From assembly GCA_021464415.1 (NCBI GenBank), contig CM038470.1:5964394-6028393 (forward strand): a stretch of DNA of 64,000 bases. The letters are read 5' to 3'. Within the stretch, counting starts at the first letter, position 1, and every line of letters begins with the position of its first letter. A program made the position numbers and the translations under genes. This document shows positions 34,691-45,883 of this stretch, piece after piece. Source of the DNA: Lonicera japonica (lineage: Eukaryota > Streptophyta > Magnoliopsida > Dipsacales > Caprifoliaceae). The notes under the pieces were generated by a model, which was not told the DNA's origin, searched no databases, and was given only the letters and a program-made list of their open reading frames with translations.

Positions 34691-35586
34691 TCCTTATTTG
34701 TGTACCCTATTTTGGTTGTATTAATTTCTATAAATTAATCTAATCAAATTAATTTACTCATTGTAAATGAAATTATGCATTCTACATCACACCATAGATT
34801 GGGTTTAGAGATGAAAATCCAGCGTTGATGTTTCATTAGCTGTCGTGTTTTGGAGTAGAGAGTTTGCCGAAATGTAGTTACAGGTCCACATTTCGTTTCT
34901 CCTACGAAGACGGTTCAAAATCTGGCCAACACCAGTGATGCAAAACTAGAGAGATATATTAATGGAGAGAGAAAGAAATTATTGTTTGGCAATTGCGAAA
35001 TAAATGGGGTGAATTAACAATATTTGAAAAAAATTGATGGGGTGAGTTTCAAGTATTTTTAATTGGAGTGAGAAGAATAATTTTGTGGGTATATTTAAGA
35101 ACACCCTATTAAAAAGGAAGAAATCTATACCTTATTTTTATTAAAAATAGAAAAATAAATAAATAAATATGAACTTGATACTTTTAAAAATAGCATCTCT
35201 ACCATAAAATTCAACTTATTAGAAAAAATAGGACTACTAATTTAAAATTCATATTTATATATGATATTCAATATTTCGCAGATCATAATTAAAAACAAAG
35301 TATGTCTCAAAACTAATTGCCTCGGTTGATTAATTTGTGGCATTTATTAAGTTAATAGTCCTTAATTTTTTGGAACATAGATAATTAATAAATTTACTGC
35401 ACATTAAAAACATAAATTATATTTATAACTATGGATTAAACTGAAATTAATTTTTCAAATTAGAACCCTCTAAGACGGCTCAATATAACAATTTAATGAT
35501 AAATAGGTCATTCAGTGCTGAAATCATTCTTATGTATAGATTTAGACGATATGATATCATACAAATTTTTTCAACCAAAACTGTAA

Positions 35587-36083
35587 GAGCATCTCCAACA
35601 GTCTTCTAAATTTTTGTTTAGTGAAAAATTTACACAATTTATAAAATATTGTCTCCGGCAATCTTTTAAAATAGAAGTTTATGTAAAATGGTTGTGTTAA
35701 ATATACTCCCATTTTACAATACCACATCATTTTTCCCTCTCTTTGTTTTTTAAATAAAATTTAAAAATATATTAATTTCAAATGTAAATATGGATCTTAA
35801 TAAAAAAAACTATATATTCGAAATATGTTCATCAATACCTACAAACTATGATCCATTGAGACTACATAATTATTTATAAAAAAATTCAAGAAAAAATAAT
35901 AATAAATTACTTAAATTGGTAGTTAACAAGTGTTGGAATCTTATTGGTTATTTTAAAATATATACAAGATTTTACAAAAGTACTATTGGAGCATATTTTT
36001 TTTAGTATTCAAGTTTTTTTTGTAAAAGTAAGTTGACACGTATGATTTACAAATTAATTTTTATACTGCCATTGGAGATACTT
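35587..36083. mobile_element. MITE with GAGCATCTCCAAC ends
   Basis: The 497-bp element has left end GAGCATCTCCAACAGTC and right end, on the other strand, AAGTATCTCCAATGGCAG. It is flanked by TAA at 35584-35586 and 36084-36086. It shares long internal stretches with 37655-38079 (ACAAGTGTTGGAATCTTATT, GTAAAATGGTNGTGTAAA). Confidence 0.8.
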
Positions 36084-36933
36084 TAATCCTACCAACTCCA
36101 CGTTGTCATGGACAAAAATGACCTTTATCATTATTTTCAAATTTAAAATCCAATAATGTAACATAACATTCTTTCGAATAAAACAAAGAAATTTATTTTG
36201 AATACTATACACAAGTCTTTTTTAATACTTGTAAATATGTAAATTTACAATTTAGATAAATATAAATACGCATTAGAAAACAATTGTTTGCAATATTTTT
36301 CATATATGCATATTTTTGTAGTTAAATTCAGAAATTTTACAATTCATATTTTTTCCTTTAAACATGTATATTTCAAATATTTTTTGTTTTTGCAAATCTG
36401 CAATTTATATTTTTTTCTGTTAAAGTTGTAAATTCACATAGAATTTTCTCAAAAATCTGTAATGGAATTTGTAAATTTCACTTCAAATTTATAGTGAAAC
36501 TTTCAAATTTTAGTTAAAGTTTTGTAACTAAATTTTCAAAAAATATATAATTTTGTAGAGAATTTTGATGTTTCCAAATAAATCCAATAAAGATAAAAAG
36601 AAATGCTATTTAGGAAACAATAAGCATAAGGAATTTAATTAGGAAATTAGTAAACATTTAATTTTCAAAAATAATTTGAACCTACAATATATATGTTATA
36701 ATATTTATATTGATATAGGTACATATGTTAAATCTTAATGCAATTAATTGTAATTTTGTCTTTACCGTTAATTATCATAACAAAAGAAGTACTTATTGTA
36801 TTAAAATATCTTATCACAAATATTTTTAAAAAAATGCAATCATATAAGTAATTTTTCTCCTATTTCCTCATAATAAATATAGAGGGCTACTGTTGAGTAT
36901 TGATGCACTCCATAAGTAGATATTCACTATTTA

Positions 36934-38177
36934 TAACACTCTTGACACTCCATAATACTTTAAATTTAATTAATATTAATCTCTCTATCTTTTTACAATT
37001 CAAAAAAATAAATTAAATTACTTCACCCACCTCACAAATATCTTCATAAAGCTTCTTCTTTCTCCATAAATGAACCGATCATTTACGGCTCAGTTAGATG
37101 TTAGATGAAATGTTACTACTAGATCTTAGATGAAATGTTACTACTAGATCTTATATTTACAACCATTTATGACATGATCTCACTTCTTCCCGTGAGAGAG
37201 AGAGAGATTATTCAAGGGGATAATTATAAATGTATACTCGGTTTTGCCATTGATGAAGGTTTACTCGATGTTGTTCATTAAACTCAGCTCAAAGGAACTA
37301 AGTAAAATACATTTTAGTGGAATTGAAAAAATGACCCAAGCCTAACTAGAATCCTTTGGGCCAAATATGATGAACAACACTTGGTTCCTAGGAACAGGGT
37401 AAACATTATTCGTGTTTTTTTTTCGTTTATTTGTATCCAATGATTTATAAATGAAAGGCATTGAGGAGTAACAAAAATATTAAGTATCCTACTTCTTTTA
37501 GAGAAGGATGATGATTTGGACAGTGGTGGTAGCAGTAGCGGTAACAGTGGTGGTCGTGCAGAGGAATGATGATGATGATGATGAAGAAGAATAAGATAGT
37601 TTTTAATTACTGGAATTAATAATTAATTTGGGTTTAAGTGATTTAGAGTTATTAGAGCATATTCAACAAAGTTTTATATTTTTTTTGTAAAATTTACACA
37701 ATTTGCATTTTTTTTATTTCCACCAGTCTTTTAAAATACAAGTTTGTGTTAAATGGTCGTGTAAAATACATTTCCATTTTACAATGCCATATAATTTTTT
37801 TCTCTCTTCGTTTTTTATATAAAATTTGAAAATGTAATAACTTCAAATTTAAAATATGGATCTTCATAATTACTTATAAACAAAATCAAGAAAAAATAAT
37901 AATAAATTGCTTAAATTGATAGTTAACAAGTGTTGGAATCTTATTGGTTATTTTAAAATTTATACAAGACTTTACAAAAGTACTATTGGAACATATTTTT
38001 TTAGTATTCAAGTTTTTGTTAAAAGTGGGTTGCACATATGATTTACAAGTCAATTTTTATACTATCATTAGAGATGCTCTTAATTATTGTTAATTTTAGT
38101 TTAATATTTTAACTATTAATTAAAAATATAAAAAGTAGTGTGTGTCAATAGAATATTCAATTTTTTTAGGAGTGTTG
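36934..38177. repeat. dispersed repeat, copy 2, interrupted by a MITE
   Basis: Counterpart of the repeat in the FLA intron (9345-10311): TAATTAATATTAATCTCTC, AACACTTGGTTCCTAGGAAC, TTTATTTGTATCCAAT, AAGTGATTTAGAGTTATTA and, after the MITE, AACTATTAATTAAAAAT. The left-arm hairpin of copy 1 is decayed here. Limits are approximate. Confidence 0.6.
37655..38079. mobile_element. MITE with GAGCATCTCC ends, nested
   Basis: The 425-bp element has ends GAGCATATTCAACAAAG and, on the other strand, GAGCATCTCTAATGATAG. It is flanked by TTA at 37652-37654 and 38080-38082. It interrupts repeat copy 2 at a point that is continuous in copy 1, so the empty site is visible within this window. Confidence 0.85.
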
Positions 38178-38189
38178 TCAGAAATCCGT

Positions 38190-38815
38190 AAATCGAATGA
38201 ACAAACCGAATCGATTTGTTGCGATCCGAAATTTTCCAAATCAAAAAAAAATTCAAAACCAAATCTTTAAAAAAAAATTATTTTGCTAACTCAAAGTAAT
38301 TACTTAAGTTGTCTTACAACACGTTGGAAAAAAAAAGAGAGGAAGTTTTCTTACAATATTTATGTTATAAATGACCGAAGCCTATGGACTATTTAGATTT
38401 ACATATAGTTACTTAAGGTAATTATTAAAATAAATATATGTAACATTATATATATTTTTTAATGCTTTTTAAGTGAATTTATGTTGTTATCATAGAAATT
38501 TTGTCAAAACAAAAATTCAACTTAATTAGCTTCAAAATTAGGAGAATTAGTATACAATAGGGAACACAAGTTTTGTAGTATCTTTTAGAGCTGTCTTTTT
38601 ATTTTAGTGCAATTTTTAACTAAAGTTTTAACAATATAAAAGAATCGAATGAAACCGAATTGGACCGAAACCGAATAATTTGGGGAGAGTTTGGGTTCTA
38701 TAGGTACGAAAACCAAAACCAAATTGAAACCAAACCGAAACTGAATTATAAAATTTGGAGAAGGTTTGGGGCATCCCAATTTCTATCTTGACCAAAACCG
38801 TAAACACCCCTATTA
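38190..38815. mobile_element. fragment of an ACCGAA-rich hAT-like MITE
   Basis: Repeated ACCGAA/AACCGAAT words occur at both sides, and the right end reads TAGGGGTGTTTACGG on the other strand, like the end of the element at 60640-61112. No left partner or target duplication could be fixed. Confidence 0.45.
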
Positions 38816-39239
38816 AAGAATAAATTGGTGTGTATTAAGAACATCTCTAAATATATGAATTTAAATTAAATGATTAAAATAATGTTTAGTACATTGATAA
38901 GTAGCAAGTCCTTGTTGGTTGGGTACCCAAATGTCTCGTTTAGTTCACGAATTTTAGTACTCAGGAAAAGAAAGCCATTCACTTTCTTTATTTGGTAAAC
39001 ACAAATTTCGAAAATATTTTTCCGAGAAAGGAGAAAGTAGGAAGTAAAACCATTTTTCTCAAAATACATGGAATTAATTTTTTCATGTGATTTTCAAGTA
39101 TTTATTACAAAAAATTTAGATAATAATACCTTTATTTAAATATTTTTTATGCTTTATAAAATACAAGAAAAAAAATTGATAAAAACTTTAATTTTTCACA
39201 TTTATATAAAAAATAAAACAATTAATTTTCCTTCCGCGA

Positions 39240-39763
39240 AGCGGAGGCCAAAGCCAGCTTGATGCTCACCCAGCAGGTACAAATTCCAAGTAAGTAATAC
39301 ACGCATCACATTTGCCATTTCTTGAAGTTTCCGCTAATTGATTTACTACCCACAACAAACTCCTCCAAACTGAAAAATCAAACTTGTTCGTCAAAGTCAT
39401 ACACAGAGTTCTTGTTTTTCAATTTTTCATATATCAACGTTTGATCGCCCTTGCACCTACACGAGCCGACCGGGTTTCGTTTTGTGGACATTCATTCATC
39501 TTCACGGTCACATTTTGGAGGTTTTTGATACTAACCATCTTACTCATTTGGTCCCTTCTGTATTGGGTTGATGTAATTTCCATGTTTGATTGTTGCATTA
39601 TATGAGGTTTATATTCATCTTTCCTTGAAAATTGAATTAGATTGTTGGTCTGGGTGGTGTTTGTATAAATGCCTCAAAAGGATTTTGGTGCTTTGTACTG
39701 GTGATCAGGTTTATACATTTCTTTCCTGAGAATAGATTGTTGATCTGATTGGGATTTGTGAAA
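39240..39763 (+). promoter_or_regulatory. GnTII promoter and leader with duplicated start region
   Basis: The upstream region of GnTII includes two direct copies of the start context. Copy one ends at 39698 and copy two at 39793, with an offset of 95 bp. The first carries an 11-codon ORF (39669-39704). No clear TATA box is seen; any leader intron cannot be placed with confidence. Confidence 0.5.
39669..39704 (+). other. 11-codon upstream ORF mimicking the GnTII N-terminus
   Basis: It reads MPQKDFGALYW then TGA. The main protein begins MSQKDFGALYVFG. The ORF comes from a direct duplication of about 90 bp and differs from the real start by one residue before diverging. Whether it lies in the mature leader depends on the transcription start. 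Confidence 0.6.
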
Positions 39764-41083
39764 ATGTCTCAAAAGGATTTTGGTGCTTTGTACGTTTTTG
39801 GAGTCATAGCTCCGTACAAGAAAACCAGGATTAAAGCTGCAGCCTTGCACCGTCTTCTTTCGGTAGTTATGATAACTTTGTTAGGGGTTTTTCTGCTGCT
39901 TTTTCTCCTCAGGGATGATTCAATTACTGATATAGACGCCAGTGAGAAAATCTCCAAATTTAGGGGAAAATTCAAACTCCCCAAACAGAATGAGCTATCA
40001 ATTCTGTTAGAAAAGCGAAATGAGTTGCCACCAAGAAACATGGATTTATACCCAAATCTAGCCAAGGATCATATAGTTATTGTTCTGTATGTTCATAATA
40101 GACCCCAATATCTACAGTTAGTTCTTAATAGCCTCTCTAAAGTAGTGGGGATTAGCGAAACGCTGCTCATTGTTAGTCATGATGGTTACTTCGAGGAGAT
40201 GAACAAGATTGTGGAAGATGTTAAATTTTGCCGAGTGAAACAAATATTTGCCCCTTACTCCCCTCATATCTTCCCCAATAGCTTTCCGGGTGTCTCCTTG
40301 ACAGATTGCAAGGACAAAGATGACCCAACTAAGAATAATTGCAGAGGGAATCACGATCAATATGGAAACCATCGGTCTCCAAATATTGTGTCATTGAAGC
40401 ATCATTGGTGGTGGATGATGAACACGGTATGGGATGGGCTAAAGGAGACGCATCAACATTCGGGTCATATTCTTTTCATTGAAGAGGACCATTTCATTTT
40501 TCCCAATGCGTATCGCAATTTGCAGTCGCTTAAAGATCTGAAACCCGGAAAGTGTCCTAATTGCTACGCAATGAATTTGGCACCATGTGATGTAAAGTCA
40601 AGGGGAGAAGGAACGGAGACTTTAGTTGCGGAGAGAATGGGTAATGTGGGTTATGCATTTAACCAGACCGTATGGAGGAAAATACACAAAAGGGCTAGAG
40701 AGTTTTGTTTCTTTGATGATTACAACTGGGATATAACTATGTGGTCGACTGTTTATCCTTCATTTGGCAGCCCGGTTTACACATTACGAGGACCTAGGAC
40801 TAGTGCTGTTCACTTTGGGAAATGTGGTTTGCATCAAGGCCAGGGGGCGAAAGGTGCTTGTATTGACAATGGTTTGGCGAAGATTAAAGTAGAAGAGGTT
40901 GATAAGATTGCTAATATCAAAACAAACTGGGAAGTAAACGTATATGCGCAGCAAGCGGGATATCAAGCTGGGTTCAGGGGGTGGGGAGGCTGGGGAGATA
41001 AAAGAGACCACCAGTTGTGCTTGGATTTTGCTAACATGTATAACTTGGGTGGCACATCATATCGCTTTTTGAAGAGTTTTTAG
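39764..41083 (+). CDS. GNTII: N-acetylglucosaminyltransferase II (MGAT2, GT16)
   Basis: Golgi enzyme that adds the second antennal GlcNAc to the alpha-1,6-mannose arm of N-glycans, after GnTI and mannosidase II, on the route to complex glycans. Intronless, 439 residues. The start is the ATG at 39764 (MSQKDFGALY); the frame is open a few codons further upstream but lacks an ATG. It is a type II membrane protein: short basic cytosolic tail, one span at about 31-49 (LLSVVMITLLGVFLLLFLL), stem, then a lumenal catalytic domain. Family motifs seen are VLYVHNRPQYLQLVLNSL, the metal-binding DxD variant E240-E241-D242 in LFIEEDHFIFPNAY, and the late DDYNWDITMW. Many cysteines for the disulphides are present (for example CPNCYAM, FGKCGLHQG). 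Length and motifs match plant GnTII (At2g05320). Confidence 0.95.
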   Translation: MSQKDFGALYVFGVIAPYKKTRIKAAALHRLLSVVMITLLGVFLLLFLLRDDSITDIDASEKISKFRGKFKLPKQNELSILLEKRNELPPRNMDLYPNLAKDHIVIVLYVHNRPQYLQLVLNSLSKVVGISETLLIVSHDGYFEEMNKIVEDVKFCRVKQIFAPYSPHIFPNSFPGVSLTDCKDKDDPTKNNCRGNHDQYGNHRSPNIVSLKHHWWWMMNTVWDGLKETHQHSGHILFIEEDHFIFPNAYRNLQSLKDLKPGKCPNCYAMNLAPCDVKSRGEGTETLVAERMGNVGYAFNQTVWRKIHKRAREFCFFDDYNWDITMWSTVYPSFGSPVYTLRGPRTSAVHFGKCGLHQGQGAKGACIDNGLAKIKVEEVDKIANIKTNWEVNVYAQQAGYQAGFRGWGGWGDKRDHQLCLDFANMYNLGGTSYRFLKSF

Positions 41084-42299
41084 CAATTTTGGGTTCCCCA
41101 AATATCACAGGACGGTAAGATCCTAGATTTTTTTTCGAGTTACTATAGGGTATCATGTTTTTGTTATATGTTTGTAAATATGTTATGGACATCTCATAAT
41201 TTTTTTCACCTATTGCTTGGATGATGAAATAATATTTTGTTATGCTACTTTTGCCGATTTTAGAGCAGTGGGCTCATCTTTCATCACCCTTTCGTCTCAA
41301 TGGCTTTAGGGGTGGGTGATTTGCCTTGCCTCCTCTTTGCTTGAAAAAAAGAAAAGGAAAAACCTTTCATCTCAATAGTTGGATGGTTGCTCAGTCTTAT
41401 CAGTAGCAACTTATAATTTAATGCGTTGGATGCTTCCCTGCGGTTTCTTCTTGTTTGGTATGGAAACAAAGCTCTCCATATTTCATGGAGGTAGAGAAAT
41501 TTGCTCTTTATGAGAGGAAAATCATTTTTCTATATATACGTTGTTTACAAAACGATTCCAAATATTAGTGAGGTGATATTGTCATTTTGTTTAACAAAAC
41601 TGTATGCTAAGATTGCTCAAGTTGAGAAACATTATCTGAGTAGAGGGTAAATTTTTTTTTGGCTTTGTTTCTGTAATTAGAACCTGAAAAGATACCAAAA
41701 GTTGGGAAGCCAAAAGGGTATTATTGCATCAAAGTTGGGAGCGTGATATATAATAGTAACGACAGATTAAGCATTAAGGAAATGTTGAAACAAAAAATCC
41801 TCAAAATCAGGTTAGCTTATGGTTTTTCATTTTAATGCCAGTAGAAATGAAGGATAAAAGGAAAGGAAGAGGACAAAGAAAGAAAGAAAGAAAGCAAGAA
41901 AGGGGAAAATGAGGGAGAGAAAAGATGGAAAAAGGTTTCACAAGAGATAGAAAGTAGATCCCCTTTGGGATTAAATGTTTGTTAGGAGTGTGATGGACCA
42001 GGTCCAGGTGGAACCATAACTCTGCATTGTTATCTGCTCAACATATAATGCATTTGAAGAAGAAACCTTAAAAGAGTTAATGTATTTCTAGTGGTTAAAT
42101 TCTTGATTCTTCAATTTAGTTAGTTGATTGATTGGTGCATGTATATCCATCTAACTTTTCTTTAGTCCTACTTTTGTTGGTTCCTCTGAAACTACGAATT
42201 TATGGAATGCACATATTTAGGGGGTTCAAGAAGGGAGAAAGGCTAGGAACGAACGGAGGGACGGCCAATGCGTATATTTATAATTTTAATTACTTATTA
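41084..42299. other. GnTII 3' region and spacer
   Basis: The 3' UTR is probably to about 41260. It is followed by spacer with a purine-rich GAAA repeat (41876-41896) and no gene. Confidence 0.55.
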
Positions 42300-42974
42300 C
42301 CTGTTTGGTAGAAATCTAGAAAACCAAGTTTTTAATTTTCTACCAAAAAATCAACTTTACTTTCACACTTTCCAAAATTTATTTCACTTTTTTTTTTTTT
42401 TTTTGACGATCAGAAAATAAAGTTTATTCAATCAAATCAATCGCAATTACATCCGAAATAAAAGAGGGGCAAACGTACTCAAACACCCTCTGACCAGACA
42501 AAGAATTCGCAGCTCTAGCAATACTATGCGCCACGGAATTTGCTGACCTACGAACAAAGGAAACACTACATTGATAGATAGCCGAATAGATGGCTTTACA
42601 ATCATCGAAGACCACACCAACACTAGACCCATTACTAGCTGCACTATTGATTTCGTTTGCCAAAATTTGAAAAACACTATTTTAAAAATCCAAAAATCCA
42701 AAACTATAACTTTATTTCACTATTTATTTCACTTTATCTCTCTCTTATCAAACTTTTGAAAAACTATAACTTTAAATCCAAAAATTGAAATTAGAAAAAA
42801 AAATATATTTGAAACTTACTTATCGAAATACTATTTTTTGAGTGTTTTTAAAATTAGTTGAAAAAAACTCTAACAAAAATTAAATTCAAATCAACTCAAC
42901 TTGGCAACTTAACTTTAACATTTTCCAATAAAACAACCCAAAAACTCACCTTAAAACCTCCACCAACTAGGGGC
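42300..42974. mobile_element. MITE of the GTTTGGTTGA family, interrupted by a LINE tail
   Basis: TTA flanks the element at 42297-42299 and 42975-42977. The ends read CCTGTTTGGTAGAAATCTAG and, on the other strand, GCCCCTAGTTGGTGGAGG. Interior words (AACTCTAACAAAAATTAAAT, AATTAGTTGAAAAAA) match 27210-27512 in reverse. The insert at 42388-42663 accounts for its extra length. Confidence 0.6.
42388..42663 (-). mobile_element. 5'-truncated LINE remnant with RNase H domain end
   Basis: On the minus strand, about 79 codons encode the end of a plant LINE-type RNase H domain (GVVFDDCKAIYSAI, then FVRRSANSVAHSIARAANSL and VIAIDLIE, stop). AATAAA and then a 17-base poly(A) (T-run 42388-42404) follow, the hallmark of target-primed insertion. 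The 5' end stops near 42660. The word CCAAAATTT on both sides may be part of the target duplication. Confidence 0.75.
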
Positions 42975-42977
42975 TTA

Positions 42978-45883
42978 GAGTTTAAGCTTTTATCTCTGTG
43001 TTGAAATACTCGAATTAAATAATAAACTCAGTTTTGCTATGTTTCTATAGCGTTGACCCATTATGAAAAAAAGGTTTGTTAAAATTCAATTATATCAGTG
43101 GAGCACTATTTAATTTAATTATATATTAATGTAATAGTTTATTATTATCTTATCGTTTTCCCATGGATTGTTTCGCAACATATTCAAAATGTGAGGGGAC
43201 AAATACGTACTTTGTTATTTTGGGAGTGTGTATAACAATACGAGAATTTATTACATATATGTAAAATGGAAGAAGTAGGAGTATTAAGAGCATCTCCAAT
43301 AGATTTTTTAAAGGGTTAAACTACAAATTTATTGAAGAAGTATGCCAGCAAAATTCACTCTAACAGAAGTAACTAAATGAAATTTTCAATTTGAAAAGTC
43401 TTTCTCACTCTTTAAATATGAAGAGACGAAGAGTGATAAAAAAGCTCTTTAAACATACTTTTTATTTATCAATGGTCTTAACCTATTTTTATCTTAATGG
43501 CATACGTTTCCTTTTCTTTATAGAATTACTGAATTCGAATAATTATTTTGCCGTTTCATTCTCTCTATTTATTACCCCAATAATTATGTATAAACTTTTC
43601 ATTTTATCACTTTAATTATATTTCCCTAGCTTCAAGCATGTATATATACATATATTTCCTCCTAGCCTCTCCAAGTCAAATTTTCAGTACTCTTGTTTAT
43701 GTTTATTTCCAAGGATTTATTTATCAAATACATAAAAAAAAATTTCAAAAAAAAGTTTAAGTGTAATTTATGAGCTTTGAGCACATGAGATATGTATAGT
43801 TGATTCGTCTATATATGGCCATTGACGCTCTAATATCTTAGCTTTAATTATTTGTTCTTCCTTACTTCGTTATTTAAAATTATTTATGTTGTTGCTTATC
43901 TCTCTAATGAAACTTTTATAGTTTCGGGCTTTTCAATTTTCTTTTAGTTATTTTATTCCCATGATTTTGCACGGTGTGAGTTATATAAACTAGATGGCTT
44001 ATTCTACCTTTTTTTATCTTGCACTTTTATTGTTTCTCACTTTTTCCCATTTTTTTATCTGTTCCAAATGTTAGTTGCTGATATATTACTATCAACAAAG
44101 ATGATGTGTTTTTATTTTGTTTTTTGTGTGAATTATTTATTAATGTTTTTATATATCTAAATTATAGCAAATAGACATTTTCACAAAATGTGATTTTTCA
44201 GTGTGTTGCAAATTCTCAATTAATCAAGTTTCTATATTTATTTTTATCTATCAAAAGAACTTAAATCATTGAATACTAAAATAATTTTATAAATCTTATA
44301 TAAATGTGACCATGTTATGATAAATAATTATTCTAGTGGTTTGTTAAATTATTTAAAATAATCCAGTTATTATTGTCGATTTATTGTTTGCCCCTTTGTT
44401 TTCTATGTTTTGTAGGATTTACAGAGTAGTTATACAATTTATTTATGTTTTTATTTTATTATATACATAAGAAAATAAAACACATACATGTTGTTTAAAG
44501 ATAAATAAATTACATAAGTTAGTTAAGCATTTTATTTTACCATACGATTTTTTATGGAAAAAGAAATTGTAAGTGCTCTAAATTGATAAATTATTAGTTT
44601 ATTTATAATTTAACCGACACATGTAAACAAAATTATAGTTAATTTGTACAAAATAATTGATAAACCGCCTGGGCATTGACTCGACCCAAATATATCAGAG
44701 TCAAATATATGAAGCGTTAGGAAGAGTTATAGGGTGTGAAAATAGTCCTACCCTAATAAGTAAACCAAAATTTATTACGCTCCTTCAGTGTTTGACAGGC
44801 GTATCGAACACGAACCCACCTCTCCCAAATTTAGTAATGTAAACCAAGAATGGCCGTTCCAAATCATTAAATTAAATGTTAAATAAAATAAAATTTTGAG
44901 GGGAAAAATTGGGCTTTAAGAACAATTTCACCCCTCTGCTATCGACTCGGGTTTCAATTCGAAGAAGACGACTTTTTCACTCAATTTTCTTAGGGCAATC
45001 TCTATAATTCAGGTCGGTTTCACCGTTGCGACTTACTGGTTAGTCAACTTTCAATCACCCACCAACCCATATCTTTTCTTTAATTTATTATTAGTGTTCG
45101 TTGGGATTTTGTGTTTATTTTTGGGTCTCAAGGATTTTGTCTGCAGCGAAACAATTATCCATGTCAGTTTCTTTATCTAAGCTAAAAAAAAGAAAGAAGA
45201 GGAACCAGCTTTATAGTTCTTTGTCCTGTTTTGTGCAATTGGTTATGGGTTTCTCTGACTTTTAGAGTAATGGGTCTCTGAAAGATTCTGAATTTATCTG
45301 CTCTCCTAGTTATTTTGGGGATTTCAATCACTATCTGGGTTGTGGTTCTTTGGGGATTTAGTTTGGTTTTTATAAAGGTAATAATACTAATATGCTACAT
45401 CCACTTATGATATCATCTTTGAGGAGAATCCATTTCCTCTAATCCGTTTTTGTTTCTTATGGTGCCTTTTTCTTGGCTGACTTGGGAATAAGGTAAGGTT
45501 TGATGTGAAGTTTTATACCTTTTTGCTAACCTTTCATGGTGGCAAGGGCTGTGGTATGCAAAAGAGTTGGCTTTTGATTGGTAATTAGATGGAAGTGGTA
45601 TCACTTTTTCTTTATCTTTTTTTTGGGTGATGGTTTCTTGGAGTTGGTAGATTCTGTTTGAATAAAGTAGAGGTAATTAGAGCTGGGTTTTTTTGTTTGA
45701 TTGGTGGTTTATTCTGTCAATTATCTGGTGCGGAGCATCTATTTGGGGATTAATGTTCAATGGATTGAGGTATGTGTTCTGGTAGTGTTACACAATTCCA
45801 TTTGTATGGGTTGGGCTGATTAACGCAACTGTTGGTAAGACTGATAAGGAGAAGAGGAATTGCTGCGAGAGAGAGAGAGAGAG
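42978..45883. other. spacer, then PHYC promoter and long leader
   Basis: 42978-44900 is AT-rich and shows no gene; a MITE-like left end (GAGCATCTCCAATAG) occurs at about 43288 without a found partner. From about 44940 the sequence changes to a T-rich leader-like region with candidate splice signals (ATTCAG|GTCGGT at about 45022, TCTGCAG at about 45146). It ends in a GA repeat right before the PHYC ATG. A leader intron, as in many phytochrome genes, is likely but not proven. Confidence 0.5.

Larger units (their letters stand above)
32924..35106. mobile_element. Mutator-like element (outer), split by a relative
   Basis: The left end GGGTAATTTTGTTCTCACCC and the right end on the other strand (GGGTGTTCTTAAATATACCC) are both followed by ACAAAATTATT and TCACYCC. 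The flanks are TATTAAAA at 32916-32923 and 35107-35114, 8 bp and perhaps a worn 9. A related element (32981-34195) is inserted in its left terminal repeat. The interior holds a 110-bp tandem duplication but no transposase. Confidence 0.72.

Noticed and set aside
39749..39763. Extension of GnTII by five codons upstream
   Set aside because: It begins with TTG; the ATG at 39764 is the first in-frame methionine.
45860..45883. N-terminal extension of PHYC by eight codons
   Set aside because: The frame is open but begins at TTG within a GA repeat; the ATG at 45884 gives the normal phytochrome N-terminus.
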